A stretch of DNA of 64,000 nucleotides, from NCBI RefSeq assembly GCF_001423105.1, contig NZ_LMNV01000005.1, positions 135,019-199,018 of the forward strand, given 5' to 3'. The DNA is from Frondihabitans sp. Leaf304 (GTDB lineage Bacteria > Actinomycetota > Actinomycetes > Actinomycetales > Microbacteriaceae). Below the pieces are notes generated by a model. The model was not told where the DNA came from and did not search any database. It saw only the letters and a list, made by a program, of their open reading frames with translations. Both the position numbers and the translations under genes were made by a program. Below are positions 1-8,006 of the stretch, one piece after another (position 1 is the first letter of the stretch; each line of letters starts with the position of its first letter).

Positions 1-638
1 TTGTCCGGCTGGTTCGCGACGAGCTCGGCGGCGCGGTCGGCGTCGTTCGCCTTGATCGCCTTCGCGAGCTCTTTGCTGAAGGTCGCGCCCGGTTCGAACG
101 GGAAGATGTCTTTCGCGCCGGCCCGCTGGAACAGCAGGGCGGTCAGCGGACCGGTCGCCGCCCAGAGGCGCGAGAGCATGGGGCTGTTCGCCGCGGTCAC
201 GACTCGGAGGTTGAAGGCGTCGAGCGTCGCGAGGTCTTCGCGCTTGTGGGCGGCGAGGTCTTTGGCGCGCTGGCCGAGGGCGTTGACGACGAAGGTGCGG
301 TCGGCGTCGGTGAGGTTCGGCACGCCGCGCTTCATCACGATCGACCAGAGGTCGTAGCCCGTCCGGATCGTATCGGTGAACTGCTCGAAGCTCGGGGCGA
401 CGACGCGCGTGTAGCGGTTGGCCTCGATGTCGACGAGGCCCTGTTCGGCCAGTTTGGCGATGGCTTCGCGCACGGGGGTGCGGGAGACGCCGAGCCAGCG
501 GACGAGCTCGTCGTCGTTCAAGCGTTCGCCGAGTTCGAGGGTGCCGTCGAGGATGGCGAGGAACATCTTGTCGTAGACGACGTCGCGGAGGAGGCGGCGA
601 GGTTCCTGGTTTTCCGGGGTGGGGCGGGGGACTGGCAT
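1..638 (-). CDS. GntR-family regulator (FCD-like), C-terminus cut by window edge
   Basis: Reading the minus strand from an ATG at 638 gives 212 codons that run off the left end. The N-terminal winged helix is clear: residues about 15-65 include the recognition-helix motif WLGVSRTPVREAI followed by a wing ending NRYTRV. The rest is mostly helical, as in the ligand-binding half of FadR-type regulators. An AGGGAG ribosome site sits 5 bp before this ATG; an in-frame ATG six codons upstream (656) lies before that site and is less likely. The protein is closely similar to the two regulators at 5134 and 5802. Ligand and target genes are unknown. Confidence 0.85.
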   Translation of the reverse strand, partial: MPVPRPTPENQEPRRLLRDVVYDKMFLAILDGTLELGERLNDDELVRWLGVSRTPVREAIAKLAEQGLVDIEANRYTRVVAPSFEQFTDTIRTGYDLWSIVMKRGVPNLTDADRTFVVNALGQRAKDLAAHKREDLATLDAFNLRVVTAANSPMLSRLWAATGPLTALLFQRAGAKDIFPFEPGATFSKELAKAIKANDADRAAELVANQPD

Positions 639-832
639 CGGGGCTCCCTGGTACATCGGATCGGTGGTCGCCGGGGGACGACCGACGGTCAATCGGGCTT
701 GACTGCTGCTGCACGGGAGCGGGTGCGGGCGGGCATGCCTCACCTTCCATGCAGTTGAATGTATCGAGTATCTCAGACTCTAGGATAACTCCGACCGGTT
801 GTCGAGCCACCGCGCTCGTGCTCTGGGCGGAG

Positions 833-1825
833 TCAGCGACGAACGTCGATCACCGTTCGACCACGAATGCGTCCCCCGAGAATCTCCGGTCCGAGATCGA
901 TGGCCTCGGCCAGCGAGGCCTCCTCCGTCACAGAGTCGAGCAGTGCCGGATCGAGGTCGCGGGACAGTCGTTGCCAGGCGGTTCGGCGAAGCGACAGCGG
1001 AGCCTCCACCGAGTTGATGCCGACCAGCGAGACGGCCCGGAGGATGAACGGGAGCACGGTGGTCGGCAGGTCGCTACCCTGAGCGAGGCCGCAGGCGGTG
1101 ACCGTCCCGCCCCATCTCGTCTGCGCGAGGACGTTCGCGAGGGTCGTGCTGCCGACGCAGTCCACAGCCCCGGCATACAGGGCGCGCTGCAAAGGTTTTC
1201 CGGGCTCGCCGAGCGACTCCCGCGGGATCACCGAAGCCGCTCCGAGACCCCGGAGGTAGTCCGTCAGCTCGGCTCGACCGGTGCACGCCACCACGCGGTA
1301 GCCGAGGCGGGCCAGGAGGGCGACCGCGATCGAGCCGACACCGCCCGTCGCCCCGGTCACCAGGATGTCGCCCGCGTCAGGCGCGACGTCGCGCTCGAGC
1401 TTCAGCACGCTGAGCATCGCGGTGAAACCGGCCGTGCCGATCGCCGCCGCACGCCGAGGAGTGAGTGCCTCGGGCAGCTCGACCAGCGACGCGGCATCGA
1501 CGATTGCCCGCTCGGCCAAACCTCCGTGGCGCGTTTCGCCGATTCCCGCTCCGGTGAGGACCACCTGCTGTCCCGCGACGAAGCGCCCGTCTGCATCGCC
1601 CGCAGCGACGGTGCCGACCAGGTCGATACCGGGAATGAGCGGAAGGATCCTGGCGACCCCGCGGTCACCCCCGAGCGCCATCCCGTCTTTGTAGTTGAGG
1701 CTCGACCACGACACGTCGATCGTGACCTCGCCCGGGGCCGGTTCGCCGCCGCCCCGGAGGAAGCTGTCGTCGACCTCTTGGAGGGTCGCTGGTTCGGACT
1801 CGGAGACGACTACGGCGCGGGTCAT
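833..1825 (-). CDS. acuI: Acrylyl-CoA reductase family zinc-free oxidoreductase
   Basis: 330 residues, the full length of the YhdH/AcuI branch of the medium-chain reductases. Motifs that match E. coli AcuI in order: SSLNYKD near residue 41, PGIDLVGTV, LTGAGIGETRHGGLAE, GTAGFTAM and the NADPH-binding VTGATGGVGS. No structural zinc cysteines are seen, as expected for this branch. AcuI enzymes reduce acryloyl-CoA to propionyl-CoA with NADPH and protect against acrylate. The ATG at 1825 has TAGCGT exactly 6 bp upstream, so the mRNA is probably leaderless. It stands alone, upstream of and in the same direction as nothing obviously related, so the physiological substrate here is inferred only from family. 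Confidence 0.88.
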   Translation of the reverse strand: MTRAVVVSESEPATLQEVDDSFLRGGGEPAPGEVTIDVSWSSLNYKDGMALGGDRGVARILPLIPGIDLVGTVAAGDADGRFVAGQQVVLTGAGIGETRHGGLAERAIVDAASLVELPEALTPRRAAAIGTAGFTAMLSVLKLERDVAPDAGDILVTGATGGVGSIAVALLARLGYRVVACTGRAELTDYLRGLGAASVIPRESLGEPGKPLQRALYAGAVDCVGSTTLANVLAQTRWGGTVTACGLAQGSDLPTTVLPFILRAVSLVGINSVEAPLSLRRTAWQRLSRDLDPALLDSVTEEASLAEAIDLGPEILGGRIRGRTVIDVRR

Positions 1826-1888
1826 GACTCGACGCTACGCCAGGTGCGTCGAATAACGACGGGCACATTGCCTCTCGGCAGCCCCGAC

Positions 1889-2914
1889 CTAGCCGAAGAG
1901 GATGGCCGCCTCGTCGTACCGGTTCTGCGGCACCACCTTGAGGGTTCCGAGGGCCTCCTCGAACGAGACGTGCTCGATCTCGGTTCCGCGGAGGGCGACC
2001 ATGCGCCCCCAGCGCCCCTCGGCGACCGAGTCGCTGGCGGCCATTCCGAGGCGTGTCGCGAGAACCCGGTCGTACGCCGAGGGCGTGCCGCCGCGCTGGA
2101 TGTGCCCCAGGGTCGTGGCTCTCGTCTCGATGCCGGTCAGCTCTTCGATCAGCGGGGCGAGGCGCTCGCCGATGCCGCCGAGCCGCGGTCGGCCGAAGGC
2201 ATCGAGGCCGCGCTCGGAGTGGGCGTCGTCTTCTTCGTCGGGAACGAACCCCTCGGCGACGACGACGAGCGGCGCCCGTCCGCGGTCGTAGGCCGAGCGG
2301 ACCCACTCGGCGAGCTGCTCGACGCTGGTCTTCTGCTCCGGGATCAGGATGGCGTGCGCGCCGGCGGCCATGCCCGAGTGCAGGGCGATCCAGCCGACGT
2401 GACGGCCCATGACCTCGGCGACCATGCAGCGGCTGTGCGACTCCCCGGTCGTCCGGAGGCGATCCATCGCGTCGACGGCGATCTGGACGGCCGTGTCGAA
2501 GCCGAACGTGTAGTCGGTGGCGCCCAGATCGTTGTCGACCGTCTTGGGAACGCCGACGATCTTCAGACCGGCGTCGGTCAGCCTCTTGGCCGCCGCGAGG
2601 GTGCCCTCGCCGCCGATGGCGATCAGGGCGTCGATGCCCCGCCGCTCGAGGTTCTCGGTGATCCGCTCGACCCCGCCGTTGCCCTCGAAGGGATTCGTGC
2701 GGCTCGTGCCGAGGATCGTGCCGCCCTGCTTGGCGATGCCCTGGATCTCTTTGCGGCCGAGAGGCACGATGTCCGACTCGACGACCCCCCGCCAGCCGTC
2801 GCGGAACCCCACGAACTCCTGCCCGTGGATCTGGATCCCCTTGAGCACCGCGCCACGGATGACCGCGTTCAATCCGGGGCAGTCGCCGCCACTGGTCAGA
2901 ATTCCGATTCGCAT
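1889..2914 (-). CDS. pfkA: ATP-dependent 6-phosphofructokinase
   Basis: 341 residues. It phosphorylates fructose 6-phosphate in glycolysis, in the cytoplasm. The start MRIGILTSGGDCPGLNAV, GGEGT at 101-105 and PKTVDND at 123-129 are those of actinobacterial PfkA; catalytic Asp is at 127. Gly104 is the residue associated with ATP use (Asp at this place marks pyrophosphate enzymes), while Lys124 is found in both actinobacterial ATP and pyrophosphate types, so ATP use is likely but not certain. I start at the ATG at 2914 because a GGAG lies 7 bp upstream; the adjacent ATG at 2917 would sit only 4 bp from it. The neighbouring genes do not form a glycolytic operon. Confidence 0.93.
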   Translation of the reverse strand: MRIGILTSGGDCPGLNAVIRGAVLKGIQIHGQEFVGFRDGWRGVVESDIVPLGRKEIQGIAKQGGTILGTSRTNPFEGNGGVERITENLERRGIDALIAIGGEGTLAAAKRLTDAGLKIVGVPKTVDNDLGATDYTFGFDTAVQIAVDAMDRLRTTGESHSRCMVAEVMGRHVGWIALHSGMAAGAHAILIPEQKTSVEQLAEWVRSAYDRGRAPLVVVAEGFVPDEEDDAHSERGLDAFGRPRLGGIGERLAPLIEELTGIETRATTLGHIQRGGTPSAYDRVLATRLGMAASDSVAEGRWGRMVALRGTEIEHVSFEEALGTLKVVPQNRYDEAAILFG

Positions 2915-2999
2915 CATTGCTCTCCGTGGGTCGTCGCAGCCACCGGGTTCCGGCCGCACTCGCTCCATCATGGCCCACCGGCGTAATAGGGTCGAGGCA

Positions 3000-3644
3000 A
3001 TGGCTCCTCCGGCAGAGAACGATCCGCGCCTCACGCGCTTCCGACGCGGTGCGCCCGGCGGCGAGACGCAGCACGTCGGTGCCCCGGGCCCGCCGCCCGT
3101 GCTGCCGGAGTTCGCCGGTCAGCTGGAGCCGGCCGCGTCGGATCCTGCGCTCCCGCCGGTCGCGCAGACGACCCCCCAGCCGCCGGCGTTCGCGCCGCCG
3201 GTGGCGCCGCCCGTCGACTGGGCTGCACCGCCAGCGCCCGACTCGTCGGTGCCCTCGCGCGAGGCGCCGTCGAGCGAGCACCTCTTCGCCGAGTTCGAGA
3301 GCGAGAAGGGTGCCGAACCGCTCTACGAGACTCCCGCGTACGACTGGATGCCGGTCGAGGTCGACCCCGGTCGGTCGACCGGAATCGCCTCGATCGCCGT
3401 CGGGATCTTCTTCGGCATCATCGGGCTCTTCATCGGGGTCCACTCGATCCGGAAATCCCGTGCCGTCGGGCTCACCGGCGGCATCGGCATCGCCGGAGTG
3501 ATCGTGTCCAGCCTCAGCGTGCTGCTGTTCGGCTCGATCGTCCTGTCGTGGGTGCGCTATGAGGTCGAGCTGGCACAGCAGTGCTCGCTCGTCGGCCCGG
3601 GGCAGTATTACACGTCGTCGGGCGACCTCGTGACCTGCAGCTAG
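3000..3644 (+). CDS. DUF4190-like membrane protein with Pro/Ala-rich N-terminus
   Basis: 214 residues. The first 120 are rich in Pro, Ala and acidic residues and look disordered and cytoplasmic. Two membrane segments follow (about residues 125-147 and 158-182), with a short connecting loop IRKSRAVG, then a small extracytoplasmic tail with two cysteines. This two-helix hairpin resembles DUF4190 proteins, which are widespread in actinobacteria and have no settled function. TAGGGT lies 7 bp before the ATG at 3000, consistent with a leaderless message. An in-frame ATG at 2970 lies upstream of that box and is less likely. Divergent from pfkA. Confidence 0.7.
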   Translation: MAPPAENDPRLTRFRRGAPGGETQHVGAPGPPPVLPEFAGQLEPAASDPALPPVAQTTPQPPAFAPPVAPPVDWAAPPAPDSSVPSREAPSSEHLFAEFESEKGAEPLYETPAYDWMPVEVDPGRSTGIASIAVGIFFGIIGLFIGVHSIRKSRAVGLTGGIGIAGVIVSSLSVLLFGSIVLSWVRYEVELAQQCSLVGPGQYYTSSGDLVTCS

Positions 3645-3671
3645 CCCTCACGCGACCGGAGGGCAACGCGG

Positions 3672-4160
3672 CTAGAGCGAGATGGTCTCGTTCTCGCCGA
3701 CGTTCTTAGGGTGGCCGCCGGTCGCGGCCGCCTTGGCGTACTTGAAGAGGGTGATCGCCTTCGGCTCGGTGCTCGTCCACGACTCGATGGTGTGCGCCTC
3801 GACACGCAGCAGCGAGACCTGCGGGTCGTCGCGGCCCTGATCGAACCAGGCCTCGGCACCGGTGTTCCAGAGCTCGTCGATCTTCGCGGAGTCCTGTGTC
3901 AGCGACGCCGTGCCCGAGATCGACAGCCAGCCCTTCGACGTGTCGACGGCGACGTTCACCTCGGGGGTGGTCTCGATGTCGTGCACCTTGTGGCTGTCTT
4001 TGGCGACGAAGAACCAGACGTCGCCGTCGAACGGACGGTCGATGAGGGCCAGCGGGCGGCTGACGAGGTGCTTCTCGGCGTCGACGGTGGTGAGCAAGCC
4101 GATGCGCGCCTTGTCGAGCACATCGGAGACGGTCTGGAGTTCTTCAGCGGTGGCAGTCAT
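3672..4160 (-). CDS. Pyridoxamine 5'-phosphate oxidase-like flavoprotein
   Basis: 162 residues. The fold matches the general stress protein 26 branch of the PNPOx-like split barrel: RIGLLTTVDAEKHLVSRPL near the N-terminus, DVWFFVAKDSHKV, then VNVAVDTSKGWLSISGTA, and a tail with HTIESW and KAITLFKYAKA. Such proteins bind FMN or F420 and usually have unknown substrates. The start at 4160 is chosen because TAGCGT lies 7 bp upstream and the sequence before it lacks family similarity. The coding sequence ends 27 bp from the convergent membrane-protein gene at 3644. Confidence 0.85.
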   Translation of the reverse strand: MTATAEELQTVSDVLDKARIGLLTTVDAEKHLVSRPLALIDRPFDGDVWFFVAKDSHKVHDIETTPEVNVAVDTSKGWLSISGTASLTQDSAKIDELWNTGAEAWFDQGRDDPQVSLLRVEAHTIESWTSTEPKAITLFKYAKAAATGGHPKNVGENETISL

Positions 4161-4170
4161 GTGTCGGACG

Positions 4171-5046
4171 CTACGCCCGGGGTGCGTGCACGTCGCACAG
4201 CGGAGCCTCAGGCGAGTGCTCGTCGCAGACGACGAGCCGCACCCGGCATGACGGGTCGGAGCAGTTCTGGAGGTGCGAGGAGGGCGCGCCACAGAGAACG
4301 CAGGATCCGAGGACCTTCGCGTGGTCGCTGAACTCGACCTTCTCCCGTCCGTCGAACACGGTGAGCGCGCCCTCCCAGAGGCCGTCGTCGCCGAAGCGCT
4401 CGCCGTAGCGGACGATGCCTCCGTCGAGCTGATACACCTCGCGGAACCCGCGATCGATCAGGAGCGAGGAGAGGACTTCGCAGCGCACGCCACCGGTGCA
4501 GTAGGTGACGATCGGCTCGTCTTTGAGATGGTCGTAGCGGCCCGAGTCGATTTCGGTCACGAACTCGCGCGTGTTCTGGACGTCGGGCACGACGGCACCG
4601 CGGAATCGACCGATCCTCGCCTCGAATTCGTTGCGTCCGTCGAAGAAGGTCACGTCTTTCTCGGCGACGAGGGCGTGCAGCTCCTCCGGGCTCAGCCTCA
4701 CCCCGCCTCCGACCACCCCGCCGCTGTCGACCTCGAGCTCGCCGGGAGCGCCGAAGCTGACGATCTCGTCACGGACCTTCACGCTGAGCCGAGGAAAGTC
4801 GTCGCCCTGACCCTCGCTCCACTTGACGTCGGCGTCGCGAAACGGTGCGTACTCACGCGTCTTGCGGAGGTAGCGCTTGACGTTCGGCAGATCGCCGCCC
4901 ACCGTGCCGTTGATGCCCTGCCGAGAGATGACGATGCGCCCGGTCAGCCCGAGGAGCTCGCACAGGTCGCGCTGCCAAAGCCGAATCGCCGCCGGGTCGG
5001 GGAGGGGGGTGAACACGTAGAACAACAGGATCTTCGGGGTTGCCAC
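4171..5046 (-). CDS. trhO: tRNA uridine(34) hydroxylase, rhodanese fold
   Basis: 291 residues, the usual length of the YceA/TrhO family. TrhO makes 5-hydroxyuridine at the wobble position of certain tRNAs without a prephenate cofactor. The N-terminal acylphosphatase-like part contains [11 protein letters not shown] (41-51). The rhodanese part has the active loop [10 protein letters not shown] with catalytic Cys183. A C-terminal cysteine cluster (CVLCG, then C-x5-C and a last C near 275) looks like a metal site, as in family members. The GTG start at 5046 has TAGACT exactly 6 bp upstream, so the mRNA is probably leaderless. Its end lies 10 bp from the start of the PNPOx-like gene on the same strand. 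Confidence 0.93.
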   Translation of the reverse strand: MATPKILLFYVFTPLPDPAAIRLWQRDLCELLGLTGRIVISRQGINGTVGGDLPNVKRYLRKTREYAPFRDADVKWSEGQGDDFPRLSVKVRDEIVSFGAPGELEVDSGGVVGGGVRLSPEELHALVAEKDVTFFDGRNEFEARIGRFRGAVVPDVQNTREFVTEIDSGRYDHLKDEPIVTYCTGGVRCEVLSSLLIDRGFREVYQLDGGIVRYGERFGDDGLWEGALTVFDGREKVEFSDHAKVLGSCVLCGAPSSHLQNCSDPSCRVRLVVCDEHSPEAPLCDVHAPRA

Positions 5047-5133
5047 TGCAGGAGTCTAGCCATGCCGTTCTCCCCGCCTGCAGTAGTGTGTGACATGTGT
5101 ATTCTCCATCCATTCGAGCAGTTAGGGAGCCCG

Positions 5134-5805
5134 ATGCCGATACCATCACGCCCGACAGTCGATTTTCATCGGAGACTCCGAAAAGACGAGGTCTTCGACC
5201 GTCTGTTCCAGGCGATCCTCGACGGAACACTCCAACCGGGTGAGCGAATCCGCGACGTCGAACTGCAGGAGTGGCTGGGAGTCTCGCGCACCCCGATCCG
5301 TCTGGCCATCGACCGTCTCGTCGAGATGAACCTGATCGAGAGCCGACCCAACCGCTTCACCCGGGTGAGCCCCGCGGCGCCCGGCCGGATCCCCGAGCTC
5401 CTCCAAGTGATGTGCGCCTTCTGGGAGCTCGCGACCCGCCTCACCATCGAGACCCTCGACGAGACGAGCGCTCTCGAGTGCCGCGAGCTGCTGGCCGAAG
5501 CGGCCCGGGCCTGTCGAGAGCACGACGGCTCCCGCGCCGAAGAGGCGGTCGAACACATGCGCCGCGCGATGTTCTTCTTCAGCGAGCACTCCGACAACGA
5601 GCTCCTCCGCGTTCTGGTCGTGCGGATCGGGGCCGCGCTCCGGTTCCAGATGTCACTGCAGGGCGATTCCATGGACAAGCTCCTGCTCGAGAGCGTCTTC
5701 GAACGGCTCGACGAGGCGGTCGAGGCGCGCGACTCCGCGGCGGCCGGGGAGGCGATCCGTCACGTGCAATCCACGGGTCGACGGCTCTGTGGAGTGACCG
5801 CGTGA
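5134..5805 (+). CDS. GntR-family regulator (FCD-like)
   Basis: 223 residues. A winged helix occupies about residues 15-75 with WLGVSRTPIRLAI as recognition helix and NRFTRV closing the wing. The C-terminal 140 residues are helical and resemble FCD ligand domains. An AGGGAG site sits 5 bp before the ATG. The stop codon overlaps the start of the next regulator (GTGA), so the two are probably made together and may form heterodimers. Close sequence likeness to the regulators at 1-638 and 5802 suggests local duplication. No ligand can be assigned. Confidence 0.87.
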   Translation: MPIPSRPTVDFHRRLRKDEVFDRLFQAILDGTLQPGERIRDVELQEWLGVSRTPIRLAIDRLVEMNLIESRPNRFTRVSPAAPGRIPELLQVMCAFWELATRLTIETLDETSALECRELLAEAARACREHDGSRAEEAVEHMRRAMFFFSEHSDNELLRVLVVRIGAALRFQMSLQGDSMDKLLLESVFERLDEAVEARDSAAAGEAIRHVQSTGRRLCGVTA

Positions 5806-6479
5806 GCCCCGTCCCCGGGGCTGCGCCCTCGGCACGCACCCGCGAGCTGCTCAGCGACGGCGCGCGGCGGAGCCTTCTCGTGGCGATCCTGAACGGCACC
5901 CTCGTGGCCGGGGAGCGCCTGCACGACGATGAGCTGATCCAGTGGCTCGGGGTCTCGCGCACACCCATCCGCACCGCCCTCGAGCGCCTCGCCGAGGTCG
6001 GGCTGGTCGAGATGGCCCCGAACCGGTTCACGCGGGTCGCCGTTCCGACGCGGTCGTCGCTGCTCGAAACGCTGCAACTGTATGCCGCCTTGCACGCGTG
6101 GGTCGCAGAGGCGGTCGTTCCCGGTCTCGGCGACGACGATCTCGCCGAGCTCCACCGGTGCTTCGGCCGGGTAACCGAGCTCGCGGCGCAACAGGGCGAG
6201 CACGCATGGTCGCGCGCCGATCTCGCCCTCGTCGACGAGGCGGTCTCGTTCTTCGCCCACCGGACGGGCAACCCCCTGTTGCTCGACCTGCTCTTCGAGA
6301 TCCGCGTCCGGTTGGCGTTCTCCTTCTCGAGCCTGCGCGCCTTCGGCGACGGGGCCGAGCTGACGGCCTTGGCGGAGGCTCTGCTCGCCGCGGCCGATCG
6401 GCGCGACGGCCGCGTCGTGGCCGACGTGCTTCGCGAGCGGTTCTCCTGGCGGATCGTGCGCGTCGGTGGCAGCGGTTAA
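5802..6479 (+). CDS. GntR-family regulator (FCD-like), coupled to the preceding one
   Basis: 225 residues starting with a GTG that overlaps the TGA of the upstream regulator by 4 bp, so translation is likely coupled. Residues about 18-75 form the winged helix (WLGVSRTPIRTAL, then NRFTRVAVP). The helical C-terminal half has the size of an FCD domain, but the metal-binding histidines usual in FCD proteins are not obvious, as in its two neighbours. It is the third GntR paralogue in the first 6.5 kb. Confidence 0.87.
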   Translation: MSPVPGAAPSARTRELLSDGARRSLLVAILNGTLVAGERLHDDELIQWLGVSRTPIRTALERLAEVGLVEMAPNRFTRVAVPTRSSLLETLQLYAALHAWVAEAVVPGLGDDDLAELHRCFGRVTELAAQQGEHAWSRADLALVDEAVSFFAHRTGNPLLLDLLFEIRVRLAFSFSSLRAFGDGAELTALAEALLAAADRRDGRVVADVLRERFSWRIVRVGGSG

Positions 6480-6488
6480 CCTTCTGCC

Positions 6489-7463
6489 ATGTCGACGATC
6501 ACCGCTCCGGGGTCCGCCCCGGGCGGTGAGCCGGTTCGCGAAGTCCGCACCGTCTACGCGCCCCGCGATCCGGTTCATCTCGGCCAGACCGTGCGTTCGC
6601 TCTCTCGGGGCGCCGGCGATCCGACCTTCCGCGTGGTCGACGGCTCGGTCTGGCGCGGTGTCCGAACCCCGCTGGGCGCCGCCACGCTCCGGCTGACGGC
6701 ACGCTCATCCAGCGTCGAGGCGGTTGCCTGGGGCGCGGGTGCCGACTGGGTGATCGGCGCGGTCCCCGATCTTCTCGGCCACGGCGACGACTGGTCGTCG
6801 CTCGACGTCGCGGCCAACTCGTTCCTCGCCGACGCCCGGCGACGAAACCCGGGCCTTCGACTCACTCGCACCAATCAGGTGCTGCAGATGCTCGTTCCGG
6901 CGATCCTCGAGCAGAAGGTGACGAGCCGGGAGGCCTGGGGTGCCTGGCGCTATCTCGTTCGCCGTTTCGGCGAGGCGGCGCCGGGGCCGGTCGCCACCGT
7001 GCCGGGCCCGTCGGAGCTGATGGTGCCGCCCGACGCCTCGACCTTCAAGTCGATCCCGAGCTGGGAGTGGCACCGTGCCGGGGTCGGCCCGCAACGATCG
7101 GCGACCATCATGCGGGTGTGCGCGGTCGCGCCGGGCCTCGAGCGCACTCTCGCGCTCGGCCGAGGCGGCGACGAGGTGCAGCGAAGGCTGCGGAGCGTCG
7201 TCGGCGTCGGCGTCTGGACCGCCGCCGAGACGAGCCAGCGGGCTCACGGCGACCCCGATTCGCCGAGTGTCGGCGATTACCACCTCCCGGCCCTGGTCGG
7301 TTGGGCGCTGATCGGAAAGCCGGTCGACGACGACGGCATGCTCGAGCTCCTCGAACCGTGGCGGGGCAATCGCGAGAGGGTGATGCGACTCATCGGGGTG
7401 AGCGGATTCCGCAAGCCGAGGTTCGGACCGCGCATGACGATCCAGGATCACCGCGGCCACTGA
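6489..7463 (+). CDS. DNA-3-methyladenine glycosylase, AlkA/HhH-GPD type
   Basis: 324 residues. It is expected to remove alkylated bases from DNA in base excision repair. The C-terminal half carries the helix-hairpin-helix glycosylase core: VPAILEQKVTSREAW (about 133-147), the hairpin region LRSVVGVGVWTAAE and the catalytic Asp in PSVGDYHLP. The N-terminal 115 residues resemble the actinobacterial AlkA-like subgroup, which is longer than E. coli AlkA. TAACCT lies exactly 6 bp before the ATG, so the message is likely leaderless and independent of the regulator pair that ends 9 bp upstream. Substrate range is not readable from sequence. Confidence 0.87.
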   Translation: MSTITAPGSAPGGEPVREVRTVYAPRDPVHLGQTVRSLSRGAGDPTFRVVDGSVWRGVRTPLGAATLRLTARSSSVEAVAWGAGADWVIGAVPDLLGHGDDWSSLDVAANSFLADARRRNPGLRLTRTNQVLQMLVPAILEQKVTSREAWGAWRYLVRRFGEAAPGPVATVPGPSELMVPPDASTFKSIPSWEWHRAGVGPQRSATIMRVCAVAPGLERTLALGRGGDEVQRRLRSVVGVGVWTAAETSQRAHGDPDSPSVGDYHLPALVGWALIGKPVDDDGMLELLEPWRGNRERVMRLIGVSGFRKPRFGPRMTIQDHRGH

Positions 7464-7500
7464 GTTCGAGCCAGCGCTCGGGGCACGGTGCTGCGAGCAC

Positions 7501-7965
7501 CTAAGGCCGGGGGTCAGACTCCGCCCGGAGGGCTCCGAGCACCCGCTCCGAAAACGCAGACAGCCGATCGGCGTCATCGCCCAGCAGGTCGACGAAGTAG
7601 CGCTTGATCGCCTCGTTGTGGCCGCGGCTCGCCTCCAGCATCGCGCGTCTGCCGTCGGCGGTCATCTCCACCCAGGTGCCGCGGCCGTCCGAATCGCAGT
7701 CGCTTCGGCGGACGAACCCACGCCTCTCCATCCGGGTGACCTGATGGCTGACGCGACTCTTCTCCCAGCCGATCTGCTCGGCGATGTCGCGTACTCGGAG
7801 CCGGCGGTCACGGGAGCGGCCCAGGCCGACGAGCATCTCGTATTCGGGAGCCGAGACCCCGCTCTCTTCGTGCAGCTGCACTTCGAGGGCTCGATCGAGG
7901 CGGCGGCGCATCGAGTAGAAGGCGTCCCAGACGGCCCAGTCGTCTTCCGTCAATCCCTCGGCCAT
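7501..7965 (-). CDS. MarR-family transcriptional regulator
   Basis: 154 residues, typical MarR length. The winged helix spans about residues 55-105: LRVRDIAEQIGWEKSRVSH is the recognition helix, and the wing contains RRGFVRRSDCDSDGRGTWV. Such dimers usually repress nearby genes and release on binding small phenolic or oxidant ligands. The ATG at 7965 has TACACT exactly 6 bp upstream; an in-frame start ten codons earlier would lie before this box. The gene is divergent from putA with only 41 bp between starts, so the -10 boxes of the two are close and the regulator may act on putA; this is inference. Confidence 0.9.
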   Translation of the reverse strand: MAEGLTEDDWAVWDAFYSMRRRLDRALEVQLHEESGVSAPEYEMLVGLGRSRDRRLRVRDIAEQIGWEKSRVSHQVTRMERRGFVRRSDCDSDGRGTWVEMTADGRRAMLEASRGHNEAIKRYFVDLLGDDADRLSAFSERVLGALRAESDPRP

Positions 7966-7994
7966 TCGCCCAGTGTAGGGACGGGGGTGCGGCA

Positions 7995-8000
7995 TATCCT
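7995..8000 (+). promoter_or_regulatory. -10 box of putA, leaderless spacing
   Basis: TATCCT, followed by 6 bp and the putA ATG. Position fits a transcript starting at or next to the start codon. No clear -35 box is seen in the 41 bp shared with the divergent MarR gene. Confidence 0.6.
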
Positions 8001-8006
8001 CGAATC

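Noticed and set aside
749-2986. 745-codon plus-strand frame opposite acuI and pfkA
   Set aside because: Both antisense genes are certain by motif; this frame has none.
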